Assembly (NCBI RefSeq): GCF_003865405.1
Contig: NZ_RQVQ01000004.1
Location: 62,001 to 126,000 of the forward strand
Origin: Paenimyroides tangerinum
Lineage (GTDB): Bacteria; Bacteroidota; Bacteroidia; Flavobacteriales; Flavobacteriaceae
Direction: 5' to 3'
Length of the DNA: 64,000 bases
Shown here: piece by piece, positions 36,833 through 43,810 of the stretch
How the letters are laid out: every line of letters starts with the position of its first letter
Numbering within the stretch: position 1 is the stretch's first letter
The notes under the pieces: generated by a model
What the model was told of the DNA's origin: nothing
Seen by the model: only the letters and a program-made list of their open reading frames with translations
Databases searched by the model: none
Program-made: the position numbers and the translations under genes

Positions 36833-37193
36833 AAGAATTTGAATTCTTAATGAATCTCTCGTATCCATTTAATAATTTCCCTATTTCTTCAGCGTCTTTT
36901 AATAATTCATTATATCTATCTTCTTCAATATATTTTAAGTCTTTACTTAGAATCAAAAAGTATTTGACTTCTTCTAAAGAACCTTCTGCAATATTTATAA
37001 AACTTAATTGATGAGGAATTGTTTTCTTTTTCTTTCCTTCAACGATATTTGCTGGGACAGAATAAGCGGCTCTCCTAATCTGATTTGTTAATCCATAAAT
37101 TTCTTCACGAGGAAATTGTTTTGTTATTTCATAAATTTTCAAAACTAATAAGTGTGATTTTTGCCAAACGATTAAGTCTTTAAATGTTGCCAT
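36831..37193 (-). CDS. Four-helix-bundle protein (23S rRNA intervening-sequence type) inside the his operon
   Basis: 120 residues, full length for the S23/IVP family: the opening F-K-D-L-I-V-W-Q-K-S-H, then Y-G-L-T-N-Q-I-R-R-A-A-Y-S-V-P-A-N-I-V-E-G, and G-S-L-E-E-V-K-Y-F-L. These proteins were first seen encoded in 23S rRNA intervening sequences and also occur near diversity-generating retroelements, but their function is unknown. It is inserted between hisC and hisB in the same direction, bounded on both sides by his-type spacers. It has no role in histidine synthesis. The first 11 bases of the gene equal those of hisC (ATGGCAACATT). Confidence 0.88.
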   Translation of the reverse strand: MATFKDLIVWQKSHLLVLKIYEITKQFPREEIYGLTNQIRRAAYSVPANIVEGKKKKTIPHQLSFINIAEGSLEEVKYFLILSKDLKYIEEDRYNELLKDAEEIGKLLNGYERFIKNSNS

Positions 37194-37281
37194 AATGCTT
37201 AGTTTTAAGGTTAGAATTTTATCTATATTAAATTACAAAATTCTTATGCAACATCAAACCTTACATCTTAAGTCATTTATC
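37194..37281 (-). repeat. his-spacer palindromic repeat, hisC-four-helix gene
   Basis: Nested inverted repeats: AAGGTT...AACCTT outside AGAATTTT...AAAATTCT. CTTAAG boxes lie on the hisC side. Transcript-sense end is CCTTAAAACTAAGCATT before the ATG. Confidence 0.6.
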
Positions 37282-38334
37282 TTAAGCCTCAAGCTTCTTC
37301 ATCATTTCAATCAACTTTCCATTTTCCTCTTCCGTTCCAACCGTTATTCGCAAGCAATTTTTGCATAGATTGTCGTTGTTACGGTTACGGATTACAATTC
37401 CTTTTTCAACTAATTGGTCGTAACGCTCGTTTGCATTATCAACTTTAATTAAAATAAAATTCGCATCACTTGGATAGATTTTTTCGACAAAAGAAACTTC
37501 AGTTAAGGCATTTTCTAAAACTTTTTTTTGTTGAATAATCGTATTTGTCGCAGTTACTACTTTATCATAATCGCTTAAAATTTCAATCGCTTTTAATTGC
37601 GTTAATTGATTTATGTTATAAGGCGGTTTAATTTTATTTAAAACAGCTACAATTTCTTGGGATGCATATAAAATACCTAAACGAATTCCGGCTAAACCAA
37701 CAGCTTTTGATAACGTTTGGGTAACAATTACGTTTGGATAATTTTTGATTTCTTGGATCCAAGAAGGTTCAGTCGCAAAATCAATATAAGCTTCATCGAT
37801 AATAACTAATCCATTAAAACGATTTACAATTTCTAAAATCGAATCTCTTTTGATGATTTCTCCCGTTGGATTGTTAGGCGAACACAAGAAAATCATTTTT
37901 GTATTTTCATCCACTTTCGAGAAGATATCTTCGATGTTGGGTTGAAAATCGTCTTCGTTTAATAACGATTTACGATATTCAACAGCGTTTAAATTAGACA
38001 AAACACTGTACATTCCGTAAGATGGAGAAATAGCGATTACATTATCTTGATTCGGTTCACAAAAGGCACGAAAAATTAAATCCAATACTTCATCACTTCC
38101 GTTTCCTAATAAAATCTGATTGGCAGGAAAGTTTTTATTTTCCCTCAAAATCGATTTTACATTGCGTTGTAAAGGATCCGGATAACGATTTAATCCGTTG
38201 TTAAAAGGATTTTCGTTCGCATCTAAGAAAACGAAACCGTCATTTATATCTTTAAATTCGTCACGCGCAGAAGAATAAGCCTTCATAGCTTTTACGTTGG
38301 GACGAATGATGTTGTTTATGTTGAATGTTGCCAT
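37282..38334 (-). CDS. hisC: Histidinol-phosphate aminotransferase
   Basis: 350 residues, PLP fold type I. It transaminates imidazole acetol phosphate with glutamate. Recognisable are D-A-N-E-N-P near the start, G-N-G-S-D-E-V-L-D, the S-P-N-N-P-T-G-E loop, D-E-A-Y-I-D-F, and the PLP lysine in T-Q-T-L-S-K-A-V-G-L-A-G-I-R-L-G. Third gene of the operon. Confidence 0.96.
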   Translation of the reverse strand: MATFNINNIIRPNVKAMKAYSSARDEFKDINDGFVFLDANENPFNNGLNRYPDPLQRNVKSILRENKNFPANQILLGNGSDEVLDLIFRAFCEPNQDNVIAISPSYGMYSVLSNLNAVEYRKSLLNEDDFQPNIEDIFSKVDENTKMIFLCSPNNPTGEIIKRDSILEIVNRFNGLVIIDEAYIDFATEPSWIQEIKNYPNVIVTQTLSKAVGLAGIRLGILYASQEIVAVLNKIKPPYNINQLTQLKAIEILSDYDKVVTATNTIIQQKKVLENALTEVSFVEKIYPSDANFILIKVDNANERYDQLVEKGIVIRNRNNDNLCKNCLRITVGTEEENGKLIEMMKKLEA

Positions 38335-38400
38335 TTTATTATTTTTAGTTGTAAGACTTAAGATTATAAGATGTATGGATAAATTCCCTTAAGTCTTATG
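38335..38400 (-). repeat. his-spacer palindromic repeat, hisD-hisC
   Basis: The clearest member: a perfect 11-bp pair TAAGACTTAAG (38352-38362) and CTTAAGTCTTA (38388-38398) around 25 bases. Transcript-sense end is CTTACAACTAAAAA before the hisC ATG. Confidence 0.7.
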
Positions 38401-39688
38401 CCTTAGAACTTAAGTCTTGTAATCGTAAAGTAACTGCATTTTTGTGTGCAAATAATTCTTCGGCTTCAGCCATCAATTCGATAGCAGGACCGATATTTTG
38501 AATTCCTTCTGACGATAATTTTTGGAATGTAATTTTCTTGATAAAACTATCTAAAGAAACACCCGAATAATTCTTCGCATATCCATTTGTTGGTAATGTA
38601 TGATTGGTTCCTGAAGCATAATCTCCAGCAGATTCACACGAATAATTACCTAAGAAAACAGAGCCTGCATTAATGATTTTAGGAATATATTCTTCGGCAG
38701 TTTCACAAGCTAAAATCAAGTGTTCTGGTGCATAAATATTAGAAAAAGCAACACATTCTTCAATAGAGTTTAATACGATTCCTCTTGAATTTTCTAAAGC
38801 TTTAGCTGCTAATTCTTTTCTTGGAAGAACTTCTAATTGTGTATTAATTTCAACAATTATTTCGTTTAAAGTTTGTTCGTTCGTTGTCAATAAAATCACT
38901 TGCGAATCGATTCCGTGTTCGGCTTGTGACAATAAATCGGCAGCAACATATTTCGGAACCGAAGTTTCATCTGCAATCACTAAAACTTCACTCGGACCTG
39001 CTGGCATATCAATCGCTACTCCAAAATTTTGAGCCACTTGTTTTGCAGCCGTTACATATTGGTTTCCTGGACCAAAAATTTTATCTACTTTTTGGATGGT
39101 TTCTGTTCCAAAAGTTAAAGCTCCAATGGCTTGAATTCCTCCAACTTTGTATATTTTTTCGATTCCGATTAAATTTGCTGTATATAAAATTGCAGGGTGA
39201 ATCTTTCCTGCTGCATTTGGAGGTGTACATAAAATAATGTTTTCGCATCCGGCTAATTTTGCAGGTATTCCCAACATTAATGTTGTCGAGAATAAAGGCG
39301 CTGTTCCACCTGGAATGTAAATCCCGACATTTTCAATCCCACGCGATTCTCTCCAACAATTTACGCCCTTCGTAGTTTCAATCACTTTAATTTCTTCGCG
39401 TTGAGCGCTGTGAAATCGTTCGATGTTTGAAGCTGCTAATTTAATCGCTTGTTTTAAATCTTCAGAAATCAACAGTTTTGCTTCTTCAATTTCTTCAAGA
39501 GAAACCTTTAAAGAAGTTAAACGAACTTGATCGAATTGCTCGGTAAAATTAAATAACGCTTGATCTTTTTCTGTTTGGATTTTTCCAAAAACGTCAAAAA
39601 CAATTTTTTGTAAATCTTGCACTTCTTTGGTTGGACGAGAAGTTAATGTTGACCAATCGGAAAGTTTTGGGTTTATATAAGTTTGCAT
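38396..39688 (-). CDS. hisD: Histidinol dehydrogenase
   Basis: 430 residues, normal. Zinc-dependent, NAD-dependent oxidation of histidinol to histidine, the last two steps. The D-M-P-A-G-P-S-E-V-L-V-I-A-D signature, zinc-site Q/H in L-S-Q-A-E-H-G, and the catalytic E-H pair in Y-A-P-E-H-L are present, as is the G-T-N-H-T-L-P-T block near the C-terminus. Confidence 0.97.
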   Translation of the reverse strand: MQTYINPKLSDWSTLTSRPTKEVQDLQKIVFDVFGKIQTEKDQALFNFTEQFDQVRLTSLKVSLEEIEEAKLLISEDLKQAIKLAASNIERFHSAQREEIKVIETTKGVNCWRESRGIENVGIYIPGGTAPLFSTTLMLGIPAKLAGCENIILCTPPNAAGKIHPAILYTANLIGIEKIYKVGGIQAIGALTFGTETIQKVDKIFGPGNQYVTAAKQVAQNFGVAIDMPAGPSEVLVIADETSVPKYVAADLLSQAEHGIDSQVILLTTNEQTLNEIIVEINTQLEVLPRKELAAKALENSRGIVLNSIEECVAFSNIYAPEHLILACETAEEYIPKIINAGSVFLGNYSCESAGDYASGTNHTLPTNGYAKNYSGVSLDSFIKKITFQKLSSEGIQNIGPAIELMAEAEELFAHKNAVTLRLQDLSSKA

Positions 39689-39765
39689 TCTTTTTTAGTT
39701 TTAAGTTCTTAGACTTAAGTTCAAAGGTTTCTATCATACTTATGACTTACACCTTAAGACTTATA
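39689..39765 (-). repeat. his-spacer palindromic repeat, hisG-hisD
   Basis: TTAAGTTCTTAGACTTAAG on one side and TTATGACTTACACCTTAAGA on the other. The second arm runs into the stop codon of hisG. Transcript-sense end is CTTAAAACTAAAAAAGA before the hisD ATG. Confidence 0.6.
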
Positions 39766-40618
39766 AAATCATTTTTTCTATTGGTACTACCAAAATTCCT
39801 TCGGCGCCAGCTTGTTTGAGTTCGTCAATAATATCCCAAAATTTATCTTCATTAATTACAGAATGAACGCTACTCCAGCCTTTTTCAGCTAAAGGCATCA
39901 CCGTTGGAGATTTTAGAACAGGAAGAATAGTACTGATTAAATCGATTTTATCGTTTGGAACATTCATCAAAATATATTTTGAGTTCCTTGCTTTTAAAAC
40001 AGATTCTATTCTAAACTGAAGTTTTTTTAATATAGTAGATTTTTCGCTATCTAAATTTGGAGTTGAAACTAAAATTGCTGCACTTTTAAGAATGGTTTGA
40101 AACTCCTTTAAATTATTTTTAAATAAGGTATTTCCGGAAGAAACAATATCAACAATAGCATCAGACAAACCAATACTTGGAGCAATTTCTACAGAACCAG
40201 AAATTTCGTGAATTTCTATATTGATATTTTTTGATTTGAAAAAATTAAGCACTGTATTGGGATAAGAAGTAGCTATTTTTTTATTCTGAAAATCTTGAAT
40301 TGAATTAATTTCAGAAGATTTAGAAACTGCAACAGATAAACGACATTTTGAAAAACCAAGTTTTTGTACAATTGGCAACGTCATTTCATTCTCTATAAGT
40401 AAATTCTCACCAATGATGGCACAATCTACAACTCCATCTTTTACATATTGTGGAATATCTGAGTTGCGCAGAAAGAAAATCTCTATTGGAAAATTACGTG
40501 CTTGAACACGAAGTTGATCGATTCCGTTGTCAATAGAAATCCCACAATCTTTAAGTAATTTAAGGCTATCTTCGTTTAATCGACCTGATTTTTGAATGGC
40601 TATTTTTAATGTATTCAT
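39761..40618 (-). CDS. hisG: ATP phosphoribosyltransferase, long form
   Basis: 285 residues, the long HisG type with a C-terminal ACT-like domain (from about 215) that binds histidine for feedback inhibition. No HisZ is needed. Catalyses the first step, ATP plus PRPP. Catalytic-domain landmarks are I-A-I-Q-K-S-G-R-L-N at the start, the D-C-A-I-I-G-E-N block, and the PRPP loop D-A-I-V-D-I-V-S-S-G-N-T. First structural gene of the operon, preceded by the leader peptide and attenuator. Confidence 0.97.
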   Translation of the reverse strand: MNTLKIAIQKSGRLNEDSLKLLKDCGISIDNGIDQLRVQARNFPIEIFFLRNSDIPQYVKDGVVDCAIIGENLLIENEMTLPIVQKLGFSKCRLSVAVSKSSEINSIQDFQNKKIATSYPNTVLNFFKSKNINIEIHEISGSVEIAPSIGLSDAIVDIVSSGNTLFKNNLKEFQTILKSAAILVSTPNLDSEKSTILKKLQFRIESVLKARNSKYILMNVPNDKIDLISTILPVLKSPTVMPLAEKGWSSVHSVINEDKFWDIIDELKQAGAEGILVVPIEKMIL

Positions 40619-40635
40619 TTTAATTTTTAAAAATA

Positions 40636-40685
40636 TGAGTACATCAAAAAAGCCTAAAAAAAAGAAAACCCATTTGATGTACTCA
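40636..40685 (-). other. 13-bp hairpin overlapping the his attenuator
   Basis: TGAGTACATCAAA (40636-40648) is a perfect inverted match to TTTGATGTACTCA (40673-40685). The second arm is inside the attenuator stem, so the two structures exclude each other. The first arm is transcribed after the terminator's T tract and just before hisG. Confidence 0.6.
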
Positions 40686-40694
40686 AACGGGTTT
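40656..40694 (-). terminator. his attenuator terminator
   Basis: In transcript sense AAACCC (40694-40689), then TTTGA, loop of five, TCAAA and GGGTTT (40671-40666), one mismatched pair in the middle, followed by TTTTCTTTTTTTT. It lies between the His-rich leader peptide and hisG, the position and form of a transcription attenuator. Confidence 0.8.
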
Positions 40695-40729
40695 AATAAA
40701 ATTTATATGGTTCACTTACATATACAACA

Positions 40730-40783
40730 TTATCTTCTCGCTCGAGCGTGAATATGATAATGATGTAACTGATTTAAAAACAT
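40730..40783 (-). CDS. hisL: his operon leader peptide
   Basis: 17-codon reading frame encoding MFLNQLHHYHIHARARR. Four histidines occur within six codons (H-H-Y-H-I-H). It starts about 20 bases after a perfect -7 box and ends about 35 bases before the attenuator hairpin. The His codons form the 5' arm of a short pause-like hairpin (CATTATC / GATAATG). By analogy with enterobacterial his leaders, ribosome stalling at the His codons when charged tRNA-His is scarce should prevent the terminator. An unambiguous anti-terminator pairing was not found by eye. Confidence 0.85.
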   Translation of the reverse strand: MFLNQLHHYHIHARARR

Positions 40784-40803
40784 TTTCTGATTTTTTGTTG
40801 ATT

Positions 40804-40811
40804 CAAAATTA
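40804..40811 (-). promoter_or_regulatory. -7 promoter element of the his operon
   Basis: TAATTTTG on the minus strand, perfect TAnnTTTG, 20 bases before the leader-peptide ATG. The -33 region is not well conserved. Confidence 0.6.
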
Positions 40812-40842
40812 GTTCATTTTTTGTTACGTAAATCTTAAAAAA

Positions 40843-42006
40843 CTAATTATTTATTTTTTTTAACATTTCTTCTTCCTTCTGATTTAGTAGAATTACGTTC
40901 TGATTTTCCCAAAAGCGATTTTTATAATTTTTACCTAAAACATCTAAAGTTTTTTCGAAATAAACTTTTTTAGGTTCTGGTTTTTCGTTTGTGATTGTTG
41001 AGTTAACGGTAATCAATTCGTGAATTCCACCAACTGAAAAACGATGGTTTGAAATTTTTACATCGCCACGAATTCTTCGACTATCATAAGCTAAAAAATA
41101 GCGATTGTCTGTATCGTTAAAAATTTGTTTGAATTTGATATCTGTAAAATGAACTTTATATATTAATCGACCTTCTTCTTTCAAATTTTTTATATGATTT
41201 GGAGAAAGTTCAATATTTATTTCAAGAACCAACTTCTTTTCTTCGTCAAAAATCATCGTTCCTTTATAATAATCTTCAAGATTACCATCTGAAGGTTCAA
41301 AATACATAATTTTCAATTCTCTTCCATCGGATGCTTTTTTACCAGTAATATATAAATCATAATTTTTATTTTTTACAATTTTCCAAATACGATCGAATTT
41401 AAAAGCCGAAGTAATTATGGTTTGTAAATCAAGAAGATAAAATTTGATTGGTGCGTCTTCATAATTTTTAAAATCATCATTAAAAACCAATGCACGACTT
41501 TGGTCAACTACAACTTCACTTGCAGATTTATTTTTGAAATAATAATTCAGCATTCCATCGGCATACGAATATACTTTATCATCAACATTCATCATTTCTC
41601 GATAATAGGTATTCAATTTTACATCTTTAGAGAACTTTGCTTTAGAATTATCAATCACTTCTTTTATAATATCTTTAATCGGTCGATTGTACATAATCAT
41701 TTCTTCTAAATCAAAAGAAGAATCGACTAAATAAATAGTAATATCTTCTGTTTGATTAGTAAAAACATAATCTAATCTGTCAAAACTTAGATGATTGAAA
41801 TTAATTTTCTTTGCTGAAGCCGGAACAGTGATTCGAAAACGACCTTCAGAATTTGTTAAAGTCGCAATATTTGAATCATAAACAGAAATACTTACGTGTT
41901 CGATTGGTTTTCCAGATGATTTATCTCGAACAATTCCAGAATAGGTAATGTTTTGAGCAAACATTAATACAGGAAAAAGTAAAAATAAATAAGTGATTAG
42001 TTTCAT
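40843..42006 (-). CDS. Secreted carboxypeptidase-regulatory-like protein (paralog A)
   Basis: 387 residues. Signal peptide cleaved after M-F-A-Q. Residues 20-100 form a CarboxypepD_reg-like beta-sandwich (Y-S-G-I-V-R-D-K-S-S-G-K-P-I-E-H-V-S-I, then L-T-N-S-E-G-R-F-R-I), the small domain often placed at the N-terminus of TonB-dependent receptors. The rest (V-K-L-N-T-Y-Y-R-E, then D-G-M-L-N-Y-Y-F) is a beta-rich domain common in flavobacterial proteins but without known function. There is no receptor barrel, so it is a free periplasmic or surface protein. It begins two bases after paralog B. Confidence 0.8.
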   Translation of the reverse strand: MKLITYLFLLFPVLMFAQNITYSGIVRDKSSGKPIEHVSISVYDSNIATLTNSEGRFRITVPASAKKINFNHLSFDRLDYVFTNQTEDITIYLVDSSFDLEEMIMYNRPIKDIIKEVIDNSKAKFSKDVKLNTYYREMMNVDDKVYSYADGMLNYYFKNKSASEVVVDQSRALVFNDDFKNYEDAPIKFYLLDLQTIITSAFKFDRIWKIVKNKNYDLYITGKKASDGRELKIMYFEPSDGNLEDYYKGTMIFDEEKKLVLEINIELSPNHIKNLKEEGRLIYKVHFTDIKFKQIFNDTDNRYFLAYDSRRIRGDVKISNHRFSVGGIHELITVNSTITNEKPEPKKVYFEKTLDVLGKNYKNRFWENQNVILLNQKEEEMLKKINN

Positions 42007-42008
42007 TT

Positions 42009-43139
42009 TTATTTGATATAGTTTTTAATTAAATCATCATTCCAAAATTCATAACTGAATTTGTTTCCGTTTTCGTATAATTTTTTCTTTTTGAAAATAG
42101 AATCTTTGTTTGGGAAAGTTGAAGTATTTTCGATTCCAAGTGCAATTAGTTCGGTCTTTCCAATAACTTTTTCTGTGTTTTTGCCTTTTTTAGTGATGAC
42201 ATCGCAATCAAAATATTGATTCAGATAAGTCAAATAATATTTATTGTTGTTGTAATTAAATTTTACTTTATAGTTTATGTCATTCATTTTAATCTTTAAT
42301 ATCAAGATATTAATCTCTTTATTAAATTGTTTAAAATTATCATCAAACTGAACATCCATTTCATAAATTAGCTTCGCTGAATCGTCAAAAACAACTTTAC
42401 CTTTAAACAAAAATCGTTCTGTAGAAGTTGGTATTGGTTCAAAATACAAAGTATGAAGCTCATTGTCTCCAGATTTTTTTGAAGTTACATGAAAATCATA
42501 ATTTTTGTCTTTAATAATTTTCTTAATGAAATTAAACTTCATCCCCATTTCAATCATTTCATCAGGAGAAAGTCCAGCAATATATTCCAAATCTATTTCG
42601 TTTAATTGTTGATCCGAGTTAGAATCAATAACTCTACTTTGAAGAATAACAGCATCAATTTTACTTGTTTTATTCTTAATATAAAAATCGATAATTCCAT
42701 CTGAGAAGAAATATTTTTTACCATTTTTAAAATAATCTTCACGGTAAAAAGCATTGATTTTTACATTGGTTTTTAAGGTTTTTTCTGAATTAGAAATAAT
42801 ATCTTCGAAAACTTTTTTAATAGGTTGATTGTAAAGAACCATTTCTTCTAAAGTATAACTAAGTTCAGTTAATTCAATATTTATGTAATTTCCATCATTA
42901 ATTTTCATTGAAAAAGGTTCAAAATAAATATTATCAATAATGATATTTTTTTCATTGATATCAGAAAGATTAAATTGAAATTCACCATTTTCATTGGTTA
43001 ATGCATAAACATCTGAATTTTCAATCGCAACAGTTAAAAATGAAATTCCTTCTTTTGAATTTTTGTCTTTTACAATACCATTCACGATTTGAGCTTGAGA
43101 AATAAAAGGAATAAGTAAGAATAATAGTAAATTTTTCAT
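42009..43139 (-). CDS. Secreted carboxypeptidase-regulatory-like protein (paralog B)
   Basis: 376 residues with the same layout as its downstream neighbour: signal peptide ending I-S-Q-A-Q, a CarboxypepD_reg-like domain (G-I-V-K-D-K-N-S-K-E-G-I-S-F, then T-N-E-N-G-E-F-Q-F), and the second domain beginning V-L-Y-N-Q-P-I-K, matching M-Y-N-R-P-I-K in paralog A. Both share the A/T-Y-Y/F-R-E and S-D/A-D-G-x-x-x-Y/F-Y block. Overall divergence is high, so the duplication is old. The pair is transcribed together. Function unknown. Confidence 0.8.
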   Translation of the reverse strand: MKNLLLFLLIPFISQAQIVNGIVKDKNSKEGISFLTVAIENSDVYALTNENGEFQFNLSDINEKNIIIDNIYFEPFSMKINDGNYINIELTELSYTLEEMVLYNQPIKKVFEDIISNSEKTLKTNVKINAFYREDYFKNGKKYFFSDGIIDFYIKNKTSKIDAVILQSRVIDSNSDQQLNEIDLEYIAGLSPDEMIEMGMKFNFIKKIIKDKNYDFHVTSKKSGDNELHTLYFEPIPTSTERFLFKGKVVFDDSAKLIYEMDVQFDDNFKQFNKEINILILKIKMNDINYKVKFNYNNNKYYLTYLNQYFDCDVITKKGKNTEKVIGKTELIALGIENTSTFPNKDSIFKKKKLYENGNKFSYEFWNDDLIKNYIK

Positions 43140-43272
43140 GCGCTGTTTTGTTAGAGTTTTAATTATTAGTGCAATAAAAAGGATTTTTGTTACAATTAAT
43201 AAAAACTATGATGTTGAAATAAATGTGATTATTTAAATAAGAATTCTAAATTATTAATAGAATGACTTCATT

Positions 43273-43370
43273 TACGCAAAAGGGATGGAAGTATTGTTTG
43301 AGCTCTTTTGCAAATTAAAATTTGCAAAAAGCGAGTACTTACAGCCCGGCCTGAAACGGAGTGGAAGGTT
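43273..43370 (+). repeat. GC-richer palindromic interspersed repeat, copy 2
   Basis: GGGATGGAAG at the 5' side, a perfect 10-bp hairpin TTTTGCAAAT / ATTTGCAAAA (43306-43315, 43320-43329, loop TAAA), GCGAGTACTTACAGCCCGGCC, then GAAACGGAGTGGAAGG. The order (GGGAT-x-GnAG, hairpin, AGCCCGnCC) is the same as the reverse complement of copy 1 at 29452-29532. It ends where the promoter of the CoA-binding gene begins. Confidence 0.55.
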
Positions 43371-43399
43371 TGCCCAAATCGTTTTTATTTGTATCTTTA
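43370..43399 (+). promoter_or_regulatory. Promoter of the CoA-binding protein gene
   Basis: TTTG (43370-43373), 18-19 bp, then TATCTTTA (43392-43399; last base differs from consensus). The TTTG sits at the edge of the interspersed repeat, so the element may contribute to this promoter. Confidence 0.45.
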
Positions 43400-43415
43400 T
43401 GTAAAACGAAACAAT

Positions 43416-43778
43416 ATGAGTAAAGAAACTTTGGTAATGGGTGCGAGTGAAAATGTTCAACGGTACTCAAATATGGCTATACGTAAGCTGAAACAATTTG
43501 GGCACGATGTTAAGGCCTATGGTTTACGAAAAGGAGAAGTTGATGGTGTTGAAATAGTAACCAACTTGTTACCTTATGAAAAGCTTGATACAGTTACTTT
43601 GTATTTGAATCCGACAAATCAACAACCTTATTATGATTATATTTTAGGTTTGAAACCCAAACGTGTGATTTTTAATCCCGGAACCGAGAATCCAGATTTT
43701 TATGAAAAGTTAACCGAAAACGGTATTGGTTTTGAAGAAGCTTGTACCTTGGTTTTGCTAAATACAAAACAATATTAA
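43416..43778 (+). CDS. CoA-binding (YccU-type) protein
   Basis: 120 residues from the ATG at 43416. A longer frame back to 43308 runs through the interspersed repeat and the promoter and is rejected. Single Rossmann CoA-binding domain (PF13380): T-L-V-M-G-A-S-E-N-V-Q-R-Y-S-N-M-A at the start (nucleotide loop G-A-S), then V-x-A-Y-G-L-R-x-G, then T-L-Y-L-N-P-T-N-Q, F-N-P-G-T-E-N and E-A-C-T-L-V-L-L. Homologues bind CoA and have no assigned reaction. Convergent with the symporter gene; the shared hairpin overlaps the latter's end. Confidence 0.88.
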   Translation: MSKETLVMGASENVQRYSNMAIRKLKQFGHDVKAYGLRKGEVDGVEIVTNLLPYEKLDTVTLYLNPTNQQPYYDYILGLKPKRVIFNPGTENPDFYEKLTENGIGFEEACTLVLLNTKQY

Positions 43779-43781
43779 AGC

Positions 43782-43810
43782 AAACGAGCGAGATTAAATA
43801 TCGCTCGTTT
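43782..43810. terminator. Shared terminator, CoA-binding gene and symporter
   Basis: AAACGAGCGA / TCGCTCGTTT stem followed by TATTTTTTT on the plus strand. The right arm encodes the last residues (T-S-D) of the minus-strand symporter. Confidence 0.8.

Noticed and set aside
43308..43415. N-terminal extension of the CoA-binding protein
   Set aside because: It would translate the interspersed repeat and promoter; the domain begins at the ATG at 43416.
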